Shown here: in pieces, positions 27,936-35,635 of the stretch
Position numbering within the stretch: the first letter of the stretch is position 1
Layout of the letters: every line of letters begins with the position of its first letter
Assembly (NCBI GenBank): GCA_003215535.1
Contig: QCKG01000008.1
Span: forward strand, 1-64,000
Source of the DNA: Prochlorococcus sp. AG-409-L18
GTDB taxonomy: Bacteria > Cyanobacteriota > Cyanobacteriia > PCC-6307 > Cyanobiaceae
Length of the DNA stretch: 64,000 nucleotides
Direction: 5' to 3'
Translations under genes and position numbers: made by a program
Notes under the pieces: model-generated
Database searches by the model: none
What the model was told of the DNA's origin: nothing
Seen by the model: only the letters and a program-made list of their open reading frames with translations

Positions 27936-28187
27936 GTTAGGTCTGAAAGATAAAGCCTGAAGACACCTTCTAGTTATTGCAGTTCATTTGCTCGACTCAG
28001 AAAAGGTTCGCATACAACAAATGGTCGCAAAAGTATCACAATTTTTAGAAGGTGTGTATTCAACAAAAATGCATTTAATTATGAATCTAATAATTAATTA
28101 ACTACCAGAAATTCATACAAGTCCACCAAATGAATCTTGATCATTCTAAGCAAATTTGAATTCATGATCTAGCAATCTCTAATTAAT
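27936..28187. other. non-coding stretch
   Basis: No gene seen; a further ATCACA-type octamer occurs near 28035. Confidence 0.35.
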
Positions 28188-28367
28188 TCAACTGCCCTTC
28201 GACAACCACTTGAATGCCCAATAACCCAAGAAAGCAACGATTACCCAAGGAATGAGTGCTCTGATGACCCAAAGGGAAAGGAGCAGAACTAATGCAGAAA
28301 GGACAACCCGCTTCGTCATTGCCTTCGCGCCATCAGTCATGTATTCCCATCGAGGGATTAGAGACAT
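28188..28367 (-). CDS. small membrane protein, 59 residues
   Basis: ATG at 28367: MSLIPRWEYMTDGAKAMTKR, then a hydrophobic hairpin VVLSALVLLLSLWVIRALIP and WVIVAFLGYWAFKWLSKGS. The aromatic, basic composition is typical of small inner-membrane proteins. A GC-rich hairpin (28429-28456) lies upstream. No family recognised, but the frame is clean. Confidence 0.6.
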   Translation of the reverse strand: MSLIPRWEYMTDGAKAMTKRVVLSALVLLLSLWVIRALIPWVIVAFLGYWAFKWLSKGS

Positions 28368-28428
28368 GGATTCAGAGTTTGTTCCCTTCCTTTTTAGTGT
28401 ATTGAACTGATTTCAGTAAGGCATTAAG

Positions 28429-28456
28429 AAGGGCGGGGTATTTCGATCCCGCCCTT
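28429..28456. other. GC-rich hairpin
   Basis: AAGGGCGGG and CCCGCCCTT form a perfect 9-bp stem with a 10-base loop in AT-rich DNA. Without a T-run it could be a Rho-dependent stop, a 5' leader element or an old element end. Confidence 0.6.
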
Positions 28457-28590
28457 TGAGTCAAGCACTTATTTTTTTGGAACTGTTGTGCCTTAACTTC
28501 TTATTCAATCCTAATCAATCTGGACTAGGAGAACATGAAACAAAACACCTGTCTTATTATGGAAATCAATTAAGAGAGGAATATTGAGTT

Positions 28591-28761
28591 ATGAATAGAA
28601 AAAGAGAGAAAATCTGGACTGCAATCATTGCAACTAAACAATGGTTCACCAAACTATTCAAAAGTGAAGTAGATGCTTTAGTTGATGATTTCAGCAATAA
28701 TCCACCACCAGAAATAGGGACTCAACCTTACTCAGGTAACGTTAATGACAAAGGTGACTGA
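28591..28761 (+). CDS. small soluble protein, 56 residues
   Basis: ATG at 28591, preceded by AGAGAGGA. MNRKREKIWTAIIATKQWFT, then KLFKSEVDALVDDFSNNPPP and a polar tail. It has a basic N-terminus and an acidic middle. Unknown function; a good ribosome site supports translation. Confidence 0.5.
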   Translation: MNRKREKIWTAIIATKQWFTKLFKSEVDALVDDFSNNPPPEIGTQPYSGNVNDKGD

Positions 28762-29223
28762 CTATCACCACAGGGTAGATAAACTCTCATGAATCTTCAG
28801 AAAGCAATAAGTCTTGGATATGGGCGATAGACAAAAGTGATATACAAATCAGATAATGGAAAATCGTTTAACCAAAAACAGGCAATACATCTGTTGGTAT
28901 CCTTAGTCGCCACTGACACCAACTCAGAAAAGAAGTGGAGGGGGTTCTATAACCTCCTCTCAGGTGCTGCACTACAGGATGAGTACTGGAAATCTTGAAG
29001 GGGTTAGAATCTGATATTAATAAATGAATGGAAGAGAAATTAAAGAAAATTTTAAGTAGCACTAATAGTAATAAAAAGAGATGGTTTATCTAGTTGCAGA
29101 AAGGGATATAAGCGACACAAAAATCATGGTAGGGTATTTTCGATAGAATTTGATTTTACCGTTCAAACCCATTCACACAGGTCTAATATTTGCCGAAATG
29201 AAAGAACACCCTCTTCGCTCCAA
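28762..29223. other. non-coding stretch
   Basis: Holds an imperfect hairpin near 28941-28962 (GAGGGGGTT/AACCTCCTC) but no credible gene. Confidence 0.35.
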
Positions 29224-29280
29224 ACTCAAACATACTGCACCACACGGTCTTAAAGTCCTTGTGGTGCAGTATGTTTGAGT
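29224..29280. other. 21-bp perfect inverted repeat upstream of TPR-SGNH gene
   Basis: ACTCAAACATACTGCACCAC plus A (29224-29244) pairs perfectly with 29260-29280; the loop is 15 bases. It lies 60 bp before the TPR-SGNH start. It may act as a bidirectional terminator, a leader hairpin or a palindromic repeat element. Confidence 0.85.
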
Positions 29281-29339
29281 AATACAACCTTTCAACGTTT
29301 CACGTCATCTGCAATGGCTAATCGCAGTGGAGCTTCTAT

Positions 29340-31007
29340 TTGATGACCGTTGATGCTGAAACTGTATTCCAACAAGGAATGCGGTATCAGTTTGAGAATA
29401 AAAAAGAAGAAGCTTATATAGCATTCAAAAAGACAGTCAAACTAAATAAGAGGCACGCCTATGCTTGGGCCAACATTGGTCTTTATTTGCTAGAAAAAGG
29501 CTGTGTAACTGAAGCAGTAAAGGCGACCAAAAACTTTATAGCCCTAGAACCCCATAACTTAAAAGGATATATAAATCTTGGCTTGATGTTTAAGGAACAA
29601 AAAGAATTGGGTAGAGCTATAAGAACCTTTACTAAAATACTAGAACATTATCCCGAGCATTCAGATGCAAATACGAACTTAGCTGCTCTTTCTAATGAAG
29701 TTGGAAACTTGGGAAAAGCAATCAAATACTCTCAAAAAGCAATCAAGTTGAATCCTTATAATCCAATTTGCTATAAAAACTTAGCGGATGTATATAGAAA
29801 AAAAGAGAAAATATCTGCAGCCTCTAGATCAATACAAACTGCTATTTTTATAGATCCTTTAACTCCTGGCCTTCACGTAAGTAAAGCACACATATTACTT
29901 GAAAGTAATTTGTTAGAAAATGCTGAAAGGTCTGCTAGAAATGCCATCAGATTAAAATCAGACCTTCCAACCGCATATCTTATCCTGGGCCTCATTAAAT
30001 TTGAAGAAGGTGATTTAGATGAATCAATCAATGTACTCAAAAGGGCAATAGAATTAGATCCATGTCTTGTCGAAGCTGTTGTTAATCTTGGAATTATTTA
30101 TTCATATAAGGGCTTAAATAGCAAATCCAACTATTTGTTAGGAAGGGCTATTAATCTAGCTTATTTACAGGTAGATTTACTTGTAAATATAAAGGTTTGG
30201 CAAGCAATTAATTATTTCTTACTAGGGGATCTTTGTTTGGCTAATGAAACTATTATTGAATCTAGTATAATACTTAAAAAAAAGGATGGAATTGCATATA
30301 GAGATAAGCGCTCTAAGAAGCATAACTTAGGATACATTTCTTTTTTATTAAAGCTGATTCCTTTAACTAGCAATAATAAGCCTCTACCAGAAACCCGTAA
30401 TATCCATCATATAGGTGACAGTCATTGCCTTAGCTTTGCCTTTAAGAATCTAACAATAAATGACCAAACTTACAATATAAAGCCATTACTTGTGCAAGGA
30501 GTCAAGGCTTGGCATTTAGCAAGTAACAAGCCAAATAGATTTCAGTCATCCTTTTTAGGTCAAATCAAAGGTCTTGACGATTCTTCCCCACTATTTGTAT
30601 CTATAGGAGAAATTGATTGTCGAGATGATGAAGGTATACTTTTGCATTCTAGAAAGTACAACAAAAATAGTGAAAACGTTTGCTTGGAAACAACATCTGG
30701 GTTTATTAAATTTCTTGCTAATAAGGTTTCAAAAAGCGCCAAGAACATATATATTTTAGGTACTCCTGCACCTGTTATTAATAACAACATATCAATGCTT
30801 TCTTCAAATGAGAAAGACAGGATAAAGTTGGTTCGGATATTTAATAATCAGTTGAAGGAACAATGTTACACTTACAATTTTAATTTTATTGATGTATATG
30901 AATACACCAAGGATTCTAACGGTGTAAATAATAATAGACATCTTTGTGATGGGATTCATCTGAACCCAGATTCACTTTTTGATCTATTTAATTTCCACGA
31001 GGCCTAG
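29340..31007 (+). CDS. TPR-repeat protein fused to SGNH/GDSL-like domain
   Basis: A 555-residue protein. Residues about 5-300 are some eight TPR units (for example AYAWANIGLYLLEKGCVTEA, SDANTNLAALSNEVGNLGKA). The C-terminal domain starts at IHHIGDSHCLSFAF (GDSH at about 357-360, nucleophile Ser) and ends with DGIHLNPDSL (Asp-x-x-His near 535), the catalytic pair of SGNH hydrolases. It may esterify or de-esterify surface glycan, with the TPR part docking partners. No signal peptide seen. It is the main cargo of the distal argJ unit. ATG at 29340 or 29343 both fit. Confidence 0.8.
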   Translation: MMTVDAETVFQQGMRYQFENKKEEAYIAFKKTVKLNKRHAYAWANIGLYLLEKGCVTEAVKATKNFIALEPHNLKGYINLGLMFKEQKELGRAIRTFTKILEHYPEHSDANTNLAALSNEVGNLGKAIKYSQKAIKLNPYNPICYKNLADVYRKKEKISAASRSIQTAIFIDPLTPGLHVSKAHILLESNLLENAERSARNAIRLKSDLPTAYLILGLIKFEEGDLDESINVLKRAIELDPCLVEAVVNLGIIYSYKGLNSKSNYLLGRAINLAYLQVDLLVNIKVWQAINYFLLGDLCLANETIIESSIILKKKDGIAYRDKRSKKHNLGYISFLLKLIPLTSNNKPLPETRNIHHIGDSHCLSFAFKNLTINDQTYNIKPLLVQGVKAWHLASNKPNRFQSSFLGQIKGLDDSSPLFVSIGEIDCRDDEGILLHSRKYNKNSENVCLETTSGFIKFLANKVSKSAKNIYILGTPAPVINNNISMLSSNEKDRIKLVRIFNNQLKEQCYTYNFNFIDVYEYTKDSNGVNNNRHLCDGIHLNPDSLFDLFNFHEA

Positions 31008-31068
31008 AACTACTAAACATGAAAAATTATAGTATGCTAATCGAGTGTAAAATTTCAACTGAAAATGA

Positions 31069-31335
31069 CTAGTCATACTCGATCATAAACGTAAATAAAA
31101 AGCTTGTTATACTTTGTCTTCCTTGTATTTCATACCAACGCTCTCTTGCATAAGTGAGTGCTTTCTCTACATCGTCTTGCTTAGTACTTTCACGAATAAC
31201 ACCTTCATGCTCAGTTTTTATATACAACTTACATTTATTAGTTTTAGGTCGCTTGTAGATATAAGTTATTTTCTCTCCATCAAAAACATCTATAGGTTCT
31301 TGAACCCAAGATCCACCTTGACGGGCACGAGGCAT
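31069..31335 (-). CDS. integrase-like N-terminal fragment
   Basis: An 88-residue frame starting MPRARQGGSWVQEPIDVFDG with KITYIYKRPKTNKCKLYIKT, a beta-rich layout like the N-terminal arm-binding region that precedes tyrosine recombinase domains in picocyanobacterial islands. The C-terminus stops abruptly (FMIEYD) and no catalytic domain follows. It starts about 120 bp from argJ repeat copy 2, with two phased octamers between. The family call is an inference of moderate weight; it could instead be a stand-alone small protein. Confidence 0.45.
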   Translation of the reverse strand: MPRARQGGSWVQEPIDVFDGEKITYIYKRPKTNKCKLYIKTEHEGVIRESTKQDDVEKALTYARERWYEIQGRQSITSFLFTFMIEYD

Positions 31336-31363
31336 TCAAAACCGACGGACATGACCATAAGGT

Positions 31364-31382
31364 TAGTCACACTTTAGTAACA
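31364..31382. repeat. phased octamers beside copy 2
   Basis: TAGTCACA at 31364 and TAGTAACA at 31375, exactly 11 bp apart, on the distal-unit side of argJ repeat copy 2. Confidence 0.65.
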
Positions 31383-31453
31383 GTGCCAGATTTTGACTAC
31401 GCAATCAGATAATTTTCTAGTTATACCAAGCGATTTACATTGTCCCAAAAACT

Positions 31454-31475
31454 AGGTCGTGTAGTCGGCATTAAT
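31454..31475. repeat. argJ 3'-end repeat, copy 2
   Basis: GTCGTGTAGTCGGCATTAAT within a 22-bp match to the argJ end (2 differences). The reverse complement would encode INADYTT-stop. AGTCATAGCAAG follows 20 bp further, as in copies 1 and 3. Confidence 0.8.
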
Positions 31476-31653
31476 CTGAAGATGATAGATAGATCCTAGT
31501 CATAGCAAGGATTCTGCTTATTGAGAGAGCTGGTACAAATTCGCTAGAATAATAAGTTCAGATGAGCACTGGATTCCTTTTTTCTACCGGTATAAAACTG
31601 GTACAGCATCAGGCAATCTCATTCCATTATAACCGTGATTGATATGCATAAGA

Positions 31654-32742
31654 TTAATTTTTCAAATAACTAATAAATTGATTGGCAATTGACTTATCAA
31701 TAGCAAGATAATTAGACCAATGAAAATCTTCAAAAGTAATTTCATATTTAGGTCTGAGCTCTACACCTTCAGGCATTATTCTTGCTAATAAATATTCTCC
31801 TGCTAATAAAGAATAAAAATCATAAAGTGTATTAGAGGCTAAACTTGTATTAACTCCATATTCAAATTGAATCATTCTTATTAACCTATTCTCAATCAAT
31901 GACTTGAATCCTTTAATTACTTCAAGCTCAGAACCTTCTGTATCTACCTTCAAATAATCAATAGTCTCAATATTATTAGAAATACAATAATCATCTCCTC
32001 TCATAAGTTCAATTCTTTCAGGTCTTTCTATTTTCTCAGAAAAGGAGTCGCCTACCTTTGAAATTGTTGATGCTAAAACATTGTCTTTTGAGCTCTTAAA
32101 TAAATCGAATTCACCATTTTTGTGTGACAAGCCAAATGATCTGATAAAGACTTCATGCAAATTATTTGTATTAGAAATTGCCTTAAACCTTTCATTTAAA
32201 GCATTTGCAAGATAAGTCTGCGGCTCGAATGAATGAATTGCTATTCCGTAATTTAATTTTAAAGCTTCATGAATAAAATCCCCTTTATTGGCTCCTACAT
32301 CAAAAACTATGAGTGGATTACTTTTTTCGCCTAAATAAGATAAGGCTGAAGTCAATATCTCAGATTCACCACTTTGTTCAATATTCAATGCTTGAGCATG
32401 ATAACCAAACTCAAACTGTCTGATTAGGTTCTTTATTCCTTCATTGCCTTCTTCATTAGCCACAATTCTAAAAAAATTACCAAATGTTCTGATTGCATGT
32501 AATACTTCCAAAGAACTGTTAAAAGATTTATTGATATTGCTCGTAATTTTTTCTTGAAGATGATTCAATATTGTTTTATATTTTTGTTTATCTTTAAAAT
32601 CAGTCTGATTAAAAGAATCAAATAAAGAATCTATTAAAATGGCCAATACAGAAGGAGAAATCTTCTCTTGATTTAAACCGTTTATAAATTCTGATTGTTT
32701 TTTATAAGGAATAAAATTGGTATGAAATTTCGATTGGTTCAT
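31654..32742 (-). CDS. FkbM family methyltransferase
   Basis: A 362-residue protein with a variable N-terminal helical region (1-140) and a C-terminal FkbM domain: SAM motif VFDVGANKGDF (146-156), DYLKVDTEGSELEVIKGF, IQFEYG, and a closing segment FEDFHWSNYLAI. FkbM enzymes O-methylate sugars or other hydroxyl groups; in islands of picocyanobacteria they usually modify surface glycans. Cargo of the middle argJ unit. Confidence 0.85.
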   Translation of the reverse strand: MNQSKFHTNFIPYKKQSEFINGLNQEKISPSVLAILIDSLFDSFNQTDFKDKQKYKTILNHLQEKITSNINKSFNSSLEVLHAIRTFGNFFRIVANEEGNEGIKNLIRQFEFGYHAQALNIEQSGESEILTSALSYLGEKSNPLIVFDVGANKGDFIHEALKLNYGIAIHSFEPQTYLANALNERFKAISNTNNLHEVFIRSFGLSHKNGEFDLFKSSKDNVLASTISKVGDSFSEKIERPERIELMRGDDYCISNNIETIDYLKVDTEGSELEVIKGFKSLIENRLIRMIQFEYGVNTSLASNTLYDFYSLLAGEYLLARIMPEGVELRPKYEITFEDFHWSNYLAIDKSIANQFISYLKN

Positions 32743-32816
32743 GTCGTATAAACGGGATTGATACGAACGTTTCTTGATATTTCACTGATAGCAAGACTTT
32801 AGAGCGATGAGATTAG

Positions 32817-32896
32817 TGTGACCAAAACGTGACCAATCAGCGAAACCCCTACTAACCACTTGCCCTAAGTAATCAGAGTGTGACCAAGCTGTGACT
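32817..32896. repeat. two pairs of phased octamers inside the middle unit
   Basis: TGTGACC at 32817 and CGTGACC at 32828, then TGTGACC at 32879 and TGTGACT at 32890. Both pairs are 11 bp apart and are the reverse complement of the octamers elsewhere. They suggest that the middle unit is itself two fused insertions. Confidence 0.65.
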
Positions 32897-32958
32897 AAAT
32901 GTCAACCCAGAGAAGTCCTTTTAGACTGAAAGCTATGAAGACTTAACCTCTCTATTCG

Positions 32959-33630
32959 ATGAATGCATTCTCTATCGCAAAAAAATCATTTTTTAAGCCT
33001 TTTGACAAAGACTTAATTCGAATGATTTCTCCTACTTATTTAATTTTAATTGGATTAGCAAATTTTATTAACTACATATCAAATTATCAAAAAGACTTAT
33101 CACCTCAATTTTGGTCTATATTTCTACTGTTCTTAGGTTCACTACTCTACTTCCCAATATTAATAACAGGCTTGCGTTCTAATGAAGCAAATTTAAGATT
33201 TAAATTACCTCCAATAAATTTGATTCTCAAGAAAAGTTGGAAAATATTTATAGCTGGAATCATACCTACAATTTTTATTATGCTAGGGACTCTTTGTTTA
33301 ATAGTTCCAGGAATATTTCTTGCAAAAAGATATGTTTATGTAGCATTAGTGACTGAAAAAGAAATGATAGGACCTTTAGAGGCTATGCGAAAAAGTCGAA
33401 CTCTCTCTCAAATAAATGGTTGGTCCGTAATCTTAGGATCAATATACTGCGCTATTCCATATGCAATCTTATCTTTACTTATAACATTATTAGTTGATCC
33501 CAAAATAAATACTTCTATGCCAATCATCTTAGGTGCATTTGTTGCAGCTATTTTAGGATGGTTTACTACTATTTCTACAAATTCCGTTGCATTTCTAGGT
33601 TATTTAAATGCAGAGAAAACCAACATATAG
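32959..33630 (+). CDS. YciC-like multi-pass membrane protein
   Basis: A 223-residue protein with five or six hydrophobic helices. Segment LCLIVPGIFLAKRYVYVALV followed by EKEMIGPLEAMRKSRTLSQI and NGW is the conserved hallmark of YciC/UPF0259- and GDPD-associated membrane domains. Function of the family is poorly defined (envelope-related). Cargo of the middle argJ unit. Confidence 0.65.
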   Translation: MNAFSIAKKSFFKPFDKDLIRMISPTYLILIGLANFINYISNYQKDLSPQFWSIFLLFLGSLLYFPILITGLRSNEANLRFKLPPINLILKKSWKIFIAGIIPTIFIMLGTLCLIVPGIFLAKRYVYVALVTEKEMIGPLEAMRKSRTLSQINGWSVILGSIYCAIPYAILSLLITLLVDPKINTSMPIILGAFVAAILGWFTTISTNSVAFLGYLNAEKTNI

Positions 33631-33685
33631 GAATGGTTTTCTCTTTTTAGCGATGATTTAGGAAGTCTTTATACGTTCTCATTTA

Positions 33686-33703
33686 TGTGACTTATGTGTG
33701 ACC
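33686..33703. repeat. phased octamers left of copy 3
   Basis: TGTGACT at 33686 and TGTGACC at 33697, 11 bp apart, on the middle-unit side of argJ repeat copy 3. Confidence 0.65.
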
Positions 33704-33750
33704 GAAAAAAGTCGAAGCTGAGATATACTGGTATGACTAAAAGTTGTGCT

Positions 33751-33772
33751 AAGTCGTGTAATCGGCATTAAT
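33751..33772. repeat. argJ 3'-end repeat, copy 3
   Basis: AAGTCGTGTAATCGGCATTA and the next bases match the argJ end with two differences. In reverse, the sequence before the stop reads VRINADYTT, as in ArgJ proteins. Confidence 0.85.
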
Positions 33773-33855
33773 ACGCACCTTTTGGATGTGTAATACAAAC
33801 CTTTTTTAGAGGTCAGTCATAGCAAGTTATTTAAAGCACTAAAAAGAAGAAATAG

Positions 33856-33896
33856 TTATCACACAATTATCACAATCGAGTCACAGAGTTATCACA
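33856..33896. repeat. four octamers at exact 11-bp period
   Basis: TTATCACA at 33856 and 33867, GAGTCACA at 33878, TTATCACA at 33889. Perfect helical phasing; candidate arm sites at the inner end of the argJ-proximal unit. They end 9 bp before the stop of the repeat-protein gene. Confidence 0.8.
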
Positions 33897-33904
33897 CCTT
33901 CTTA

Positions 33905-34252
33905 CTAGCAAGAAGTTCCTCCATAACTGTCGGTGTAGCAATTCACTCTACTGCCACCAATTGAACCAGAAGTTCCTCCATAACTATCGGTATATAAATT
34001 CACTCTACTACCACCAATTGAACCAGAAGTTCCTCCATAACTATCGGTATATAAATTCACTCTTCTGCCACCAATTGAACCAGAAGTTCCTCCATAACTA
34101 TCCCTATATATATTCACACGCTCCCCAGCACTGTTGGTTCCACTACAACCCCCATAACTATCACAGTAAACATCAGCATAAGACTGCGTAGTTACACCTA
34201 GCAATCCACTAAGAGAAAGAGCAGCAGCAACTAGAAAGTTGGAAGTTTTCAT
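33905..34252 (-). CDS. secreted 19-residue-repeat protein
   Basis: A 115-residue protein. Residues 1-26 (MKTSNFLVAAALSLSGLLGV, then TTQSYA) are a Sec signal peptide. Five tandem units of the form VNLYTDSYGGTSGSIGG-SR follow, the third and fourth identical. Cysteines occur only in the first (Cys30, Cys36) and last (Cys105, Cys115) units, suggesting disulfide caps on a small solenoid. Exported to periplasm or surface; no function known. It is the sole gene of the argJ-proximal unit. Confidence 0.75.
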   Translation of the reverse strand: MKTSNFLVAAALSLSGLLGVTTQSYADVYCDSYGGCSGTNSAGERVNIYRDSYGGTSGSIGGRRVNLYTDSYGGTSGSIGGSRVNLYTDSYGGTSGSIGGSRVNCYTDSYGGTSC

Positions 34253-34268
34253 TTTCTTTGCTGAATAG

Positions 34269-34287
34269 TTATCACATTCTAATCACA
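34269..34287. repeat. phased octamers on the argJ side
   Basis: TTATCACA at 34269 and TAATCACA at 34280, 11 bp apart; one more TTATCACA lies at 34347, just before the argJ stop. Confidence 0.7.
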
Positions 34288-34357
34288 CCATCGCAAAATG
34301 TATTACACACATAATGCGTCTTTATAGTGATACCAATGCTTTTGAGTTATCACAAAA

Positions 34358-35635
34358 TCAGGTCGTGTAATCGGCATTGATCCGAATATATTTCTCTGAG
34401 AGGTCACAACCCCAAGCAATTGCATCCCCTGGGCCAGAACCAACTACCATTCTAATTAAAATTAAATCATCTACTAAATAATTACCACTTAAACACTTCT
34501 GCATGTATCTAGATATGATTTCTCTATCCTCCTTGCATGGCTTACCTTCACGCAATAATTGATAAGGTCCCAACCATAAAGAAATATCGTCATTTTTAAA
34601 AAATACTCCTGCTCTCCCTGCAGCTGCGACTATGCGACCCCAATTTGGATCACATCCATGAATTGCTGTCTTTACTAAAGATGAGCCAGCAATCGTACGT
34701 GCAATTCTACGAGCTTCACTCACATCTACTGCCCCTTGAACAACTACTTCAATCAAACAATTCGCACCTTCCCCATCTCGAGCAATAGCCTTGGCAAGAT
34801 ACTGTGAAACAAGCGTTAACCCAATCTCTAATTCATCTAGATACTCCTCTGCCAAAGGGGCCCCTGCTGAAAATGCAAGAAATGAGTCGTTTGTACTTGT
34901 ATCCCCGTCAACGGTGATTGCATTAAACGATCTGTCCACGACTCTTTTAATCATTTGTTGCCACAATTGAGAAGGAACCCCTACATCGCAACTCAGAAAA
35001 GCCAACATCGTCGCCATATTGGGGTGAATCATCCCTGAACCCTTTGCCATCCCACCAATACGAACACAGCGACCTCCAAGATGAGCTTCTAATGCGAACT
35101 GCTTCTCCACAAGGTCTGTAGTCAAAATGGCATTTGCTGCCGCTGAGCCTCCCGCTTCACTCAATTCATCTATAAGCTCATTCAAAGAATCAAGAAGATG
35201 ACTTATAGGTATTGGAACACCAATAACTCCTGTAGAACACATCAAAACCTCTTCAGGAAGTATTTCCAGACGACTTGCAAGTTCTTGCGTTGCTCGCAAA
35301 CTATCAATTAATCCCAAATCACCAGTACAAGCATTGGCTTGACCCGAATTAATAAGTACGGCTCTTGCTTTACCCAAGGTCTCTTGCAATCGATTTACGC
35401 AAAGATCCACACATGCAGCCCTTAACAAAGACTGGGTAAAAGTTCCTGCACAAATAGAGCCTGCTGGAGCAAGCAACAAAGCAAGATCAGACTTGGAGGA
35501 TTCCTTGAGATTTGCAGTAATCCCTGATGCCTTAAATCCCCTTGGAGCTGTGATGCCTCCAGGAATAACAGACCATACTGAAGAAGCCGGAAGGCTCAAA
35601 ACATTAAAAGAAAAACTAACTTCATCTTCAACCAT
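34358..35635 (-). CDS. argJ: bifunctional ornithine acetyltransferase / N-acetylglutamate synthase
   Basis: A 425-residue enzyme that recycles the acetyl group in arginine biosynthesis. Visible: WSVIPGGITAPRGFKASGI near the N-terminus, the self-cleavage site GMIHPNMATMLAFLSCD (about 200-216, cut before Thr), TNDSFLAFSAG, and the conserved C-terminus IRINADYTT. It self-cleaves into alpha and beta chains. Its last 22 bp are copied three more times downstream, implying that the 3' end is an attachment site; the gene itself is intact. Its start codon overlaps the divergent coaE start. Confidence 0.96.
   Translation of the reverse strand: MVEDEVSFSFNVLSLPASSVWSVIPGGITAPRGFKASGITANLKESSKSDLALLLAPAGSICAGTFTQSLLRAACVDLCVNRLQETLGKARAVLINSGQANACTGDLGLIDSLRATQELASRLEILPEEVLMCSTGVIGVPIPISHLLDSLNELIDELSEAGGSAAANAILTTDLVEKQFALEAHLGGRCVRIGGMAKGSGMIHPNMATMLAFLSCDVGVPSQLWQQMIKRVVDRSFNAITVDGDTSTNDSFLAFSAGAPLAEEYLDELEIGLTLVSQYLAKAIARDGEGANCLIEVVVQGAVDVSEARRIARTIAGSSLVKTAIHGCDPNWGRIVAAAGRAGVFFKNDDISLWLGPYQLLREGKPCKEDREIISRYMQKCLSGNYLVDDLILIRMVVGSGPGDAIAWGCDLSEKYIRINADYTT

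Larger units (their letters stand above)
27804..34384. mobile_element. tandem cassette array behind argJ
   Basis: Four copies of the argJ 3' end (27804, 31454, 33751 and the real gene at 34360) cut about 6.6 kb into three units. Near each copy, on the unit-internal side, octamers TTATCACA or TAGTCACA recur at 11-bp spacing or a multiple of it. Copies 1 and 3 also share about 50 bp after the core (ending AGTCATAGCAA-like then TTTAAAG). Each unit carries one or a few cargo genes. The only recombinase trace is an 88-residue integrase-like fragment. Read as serial site-specific insertion at argJ. Confidence 0.75.

Noticed and set aside
33961-34191. Four-fold ~57-bp direct repeats that could suggest a CRISPR array
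   Set aside because: The repeats have no distinct spacers and are in phase with codons; they are the coding repeats of the secreted protein on the minus strand.
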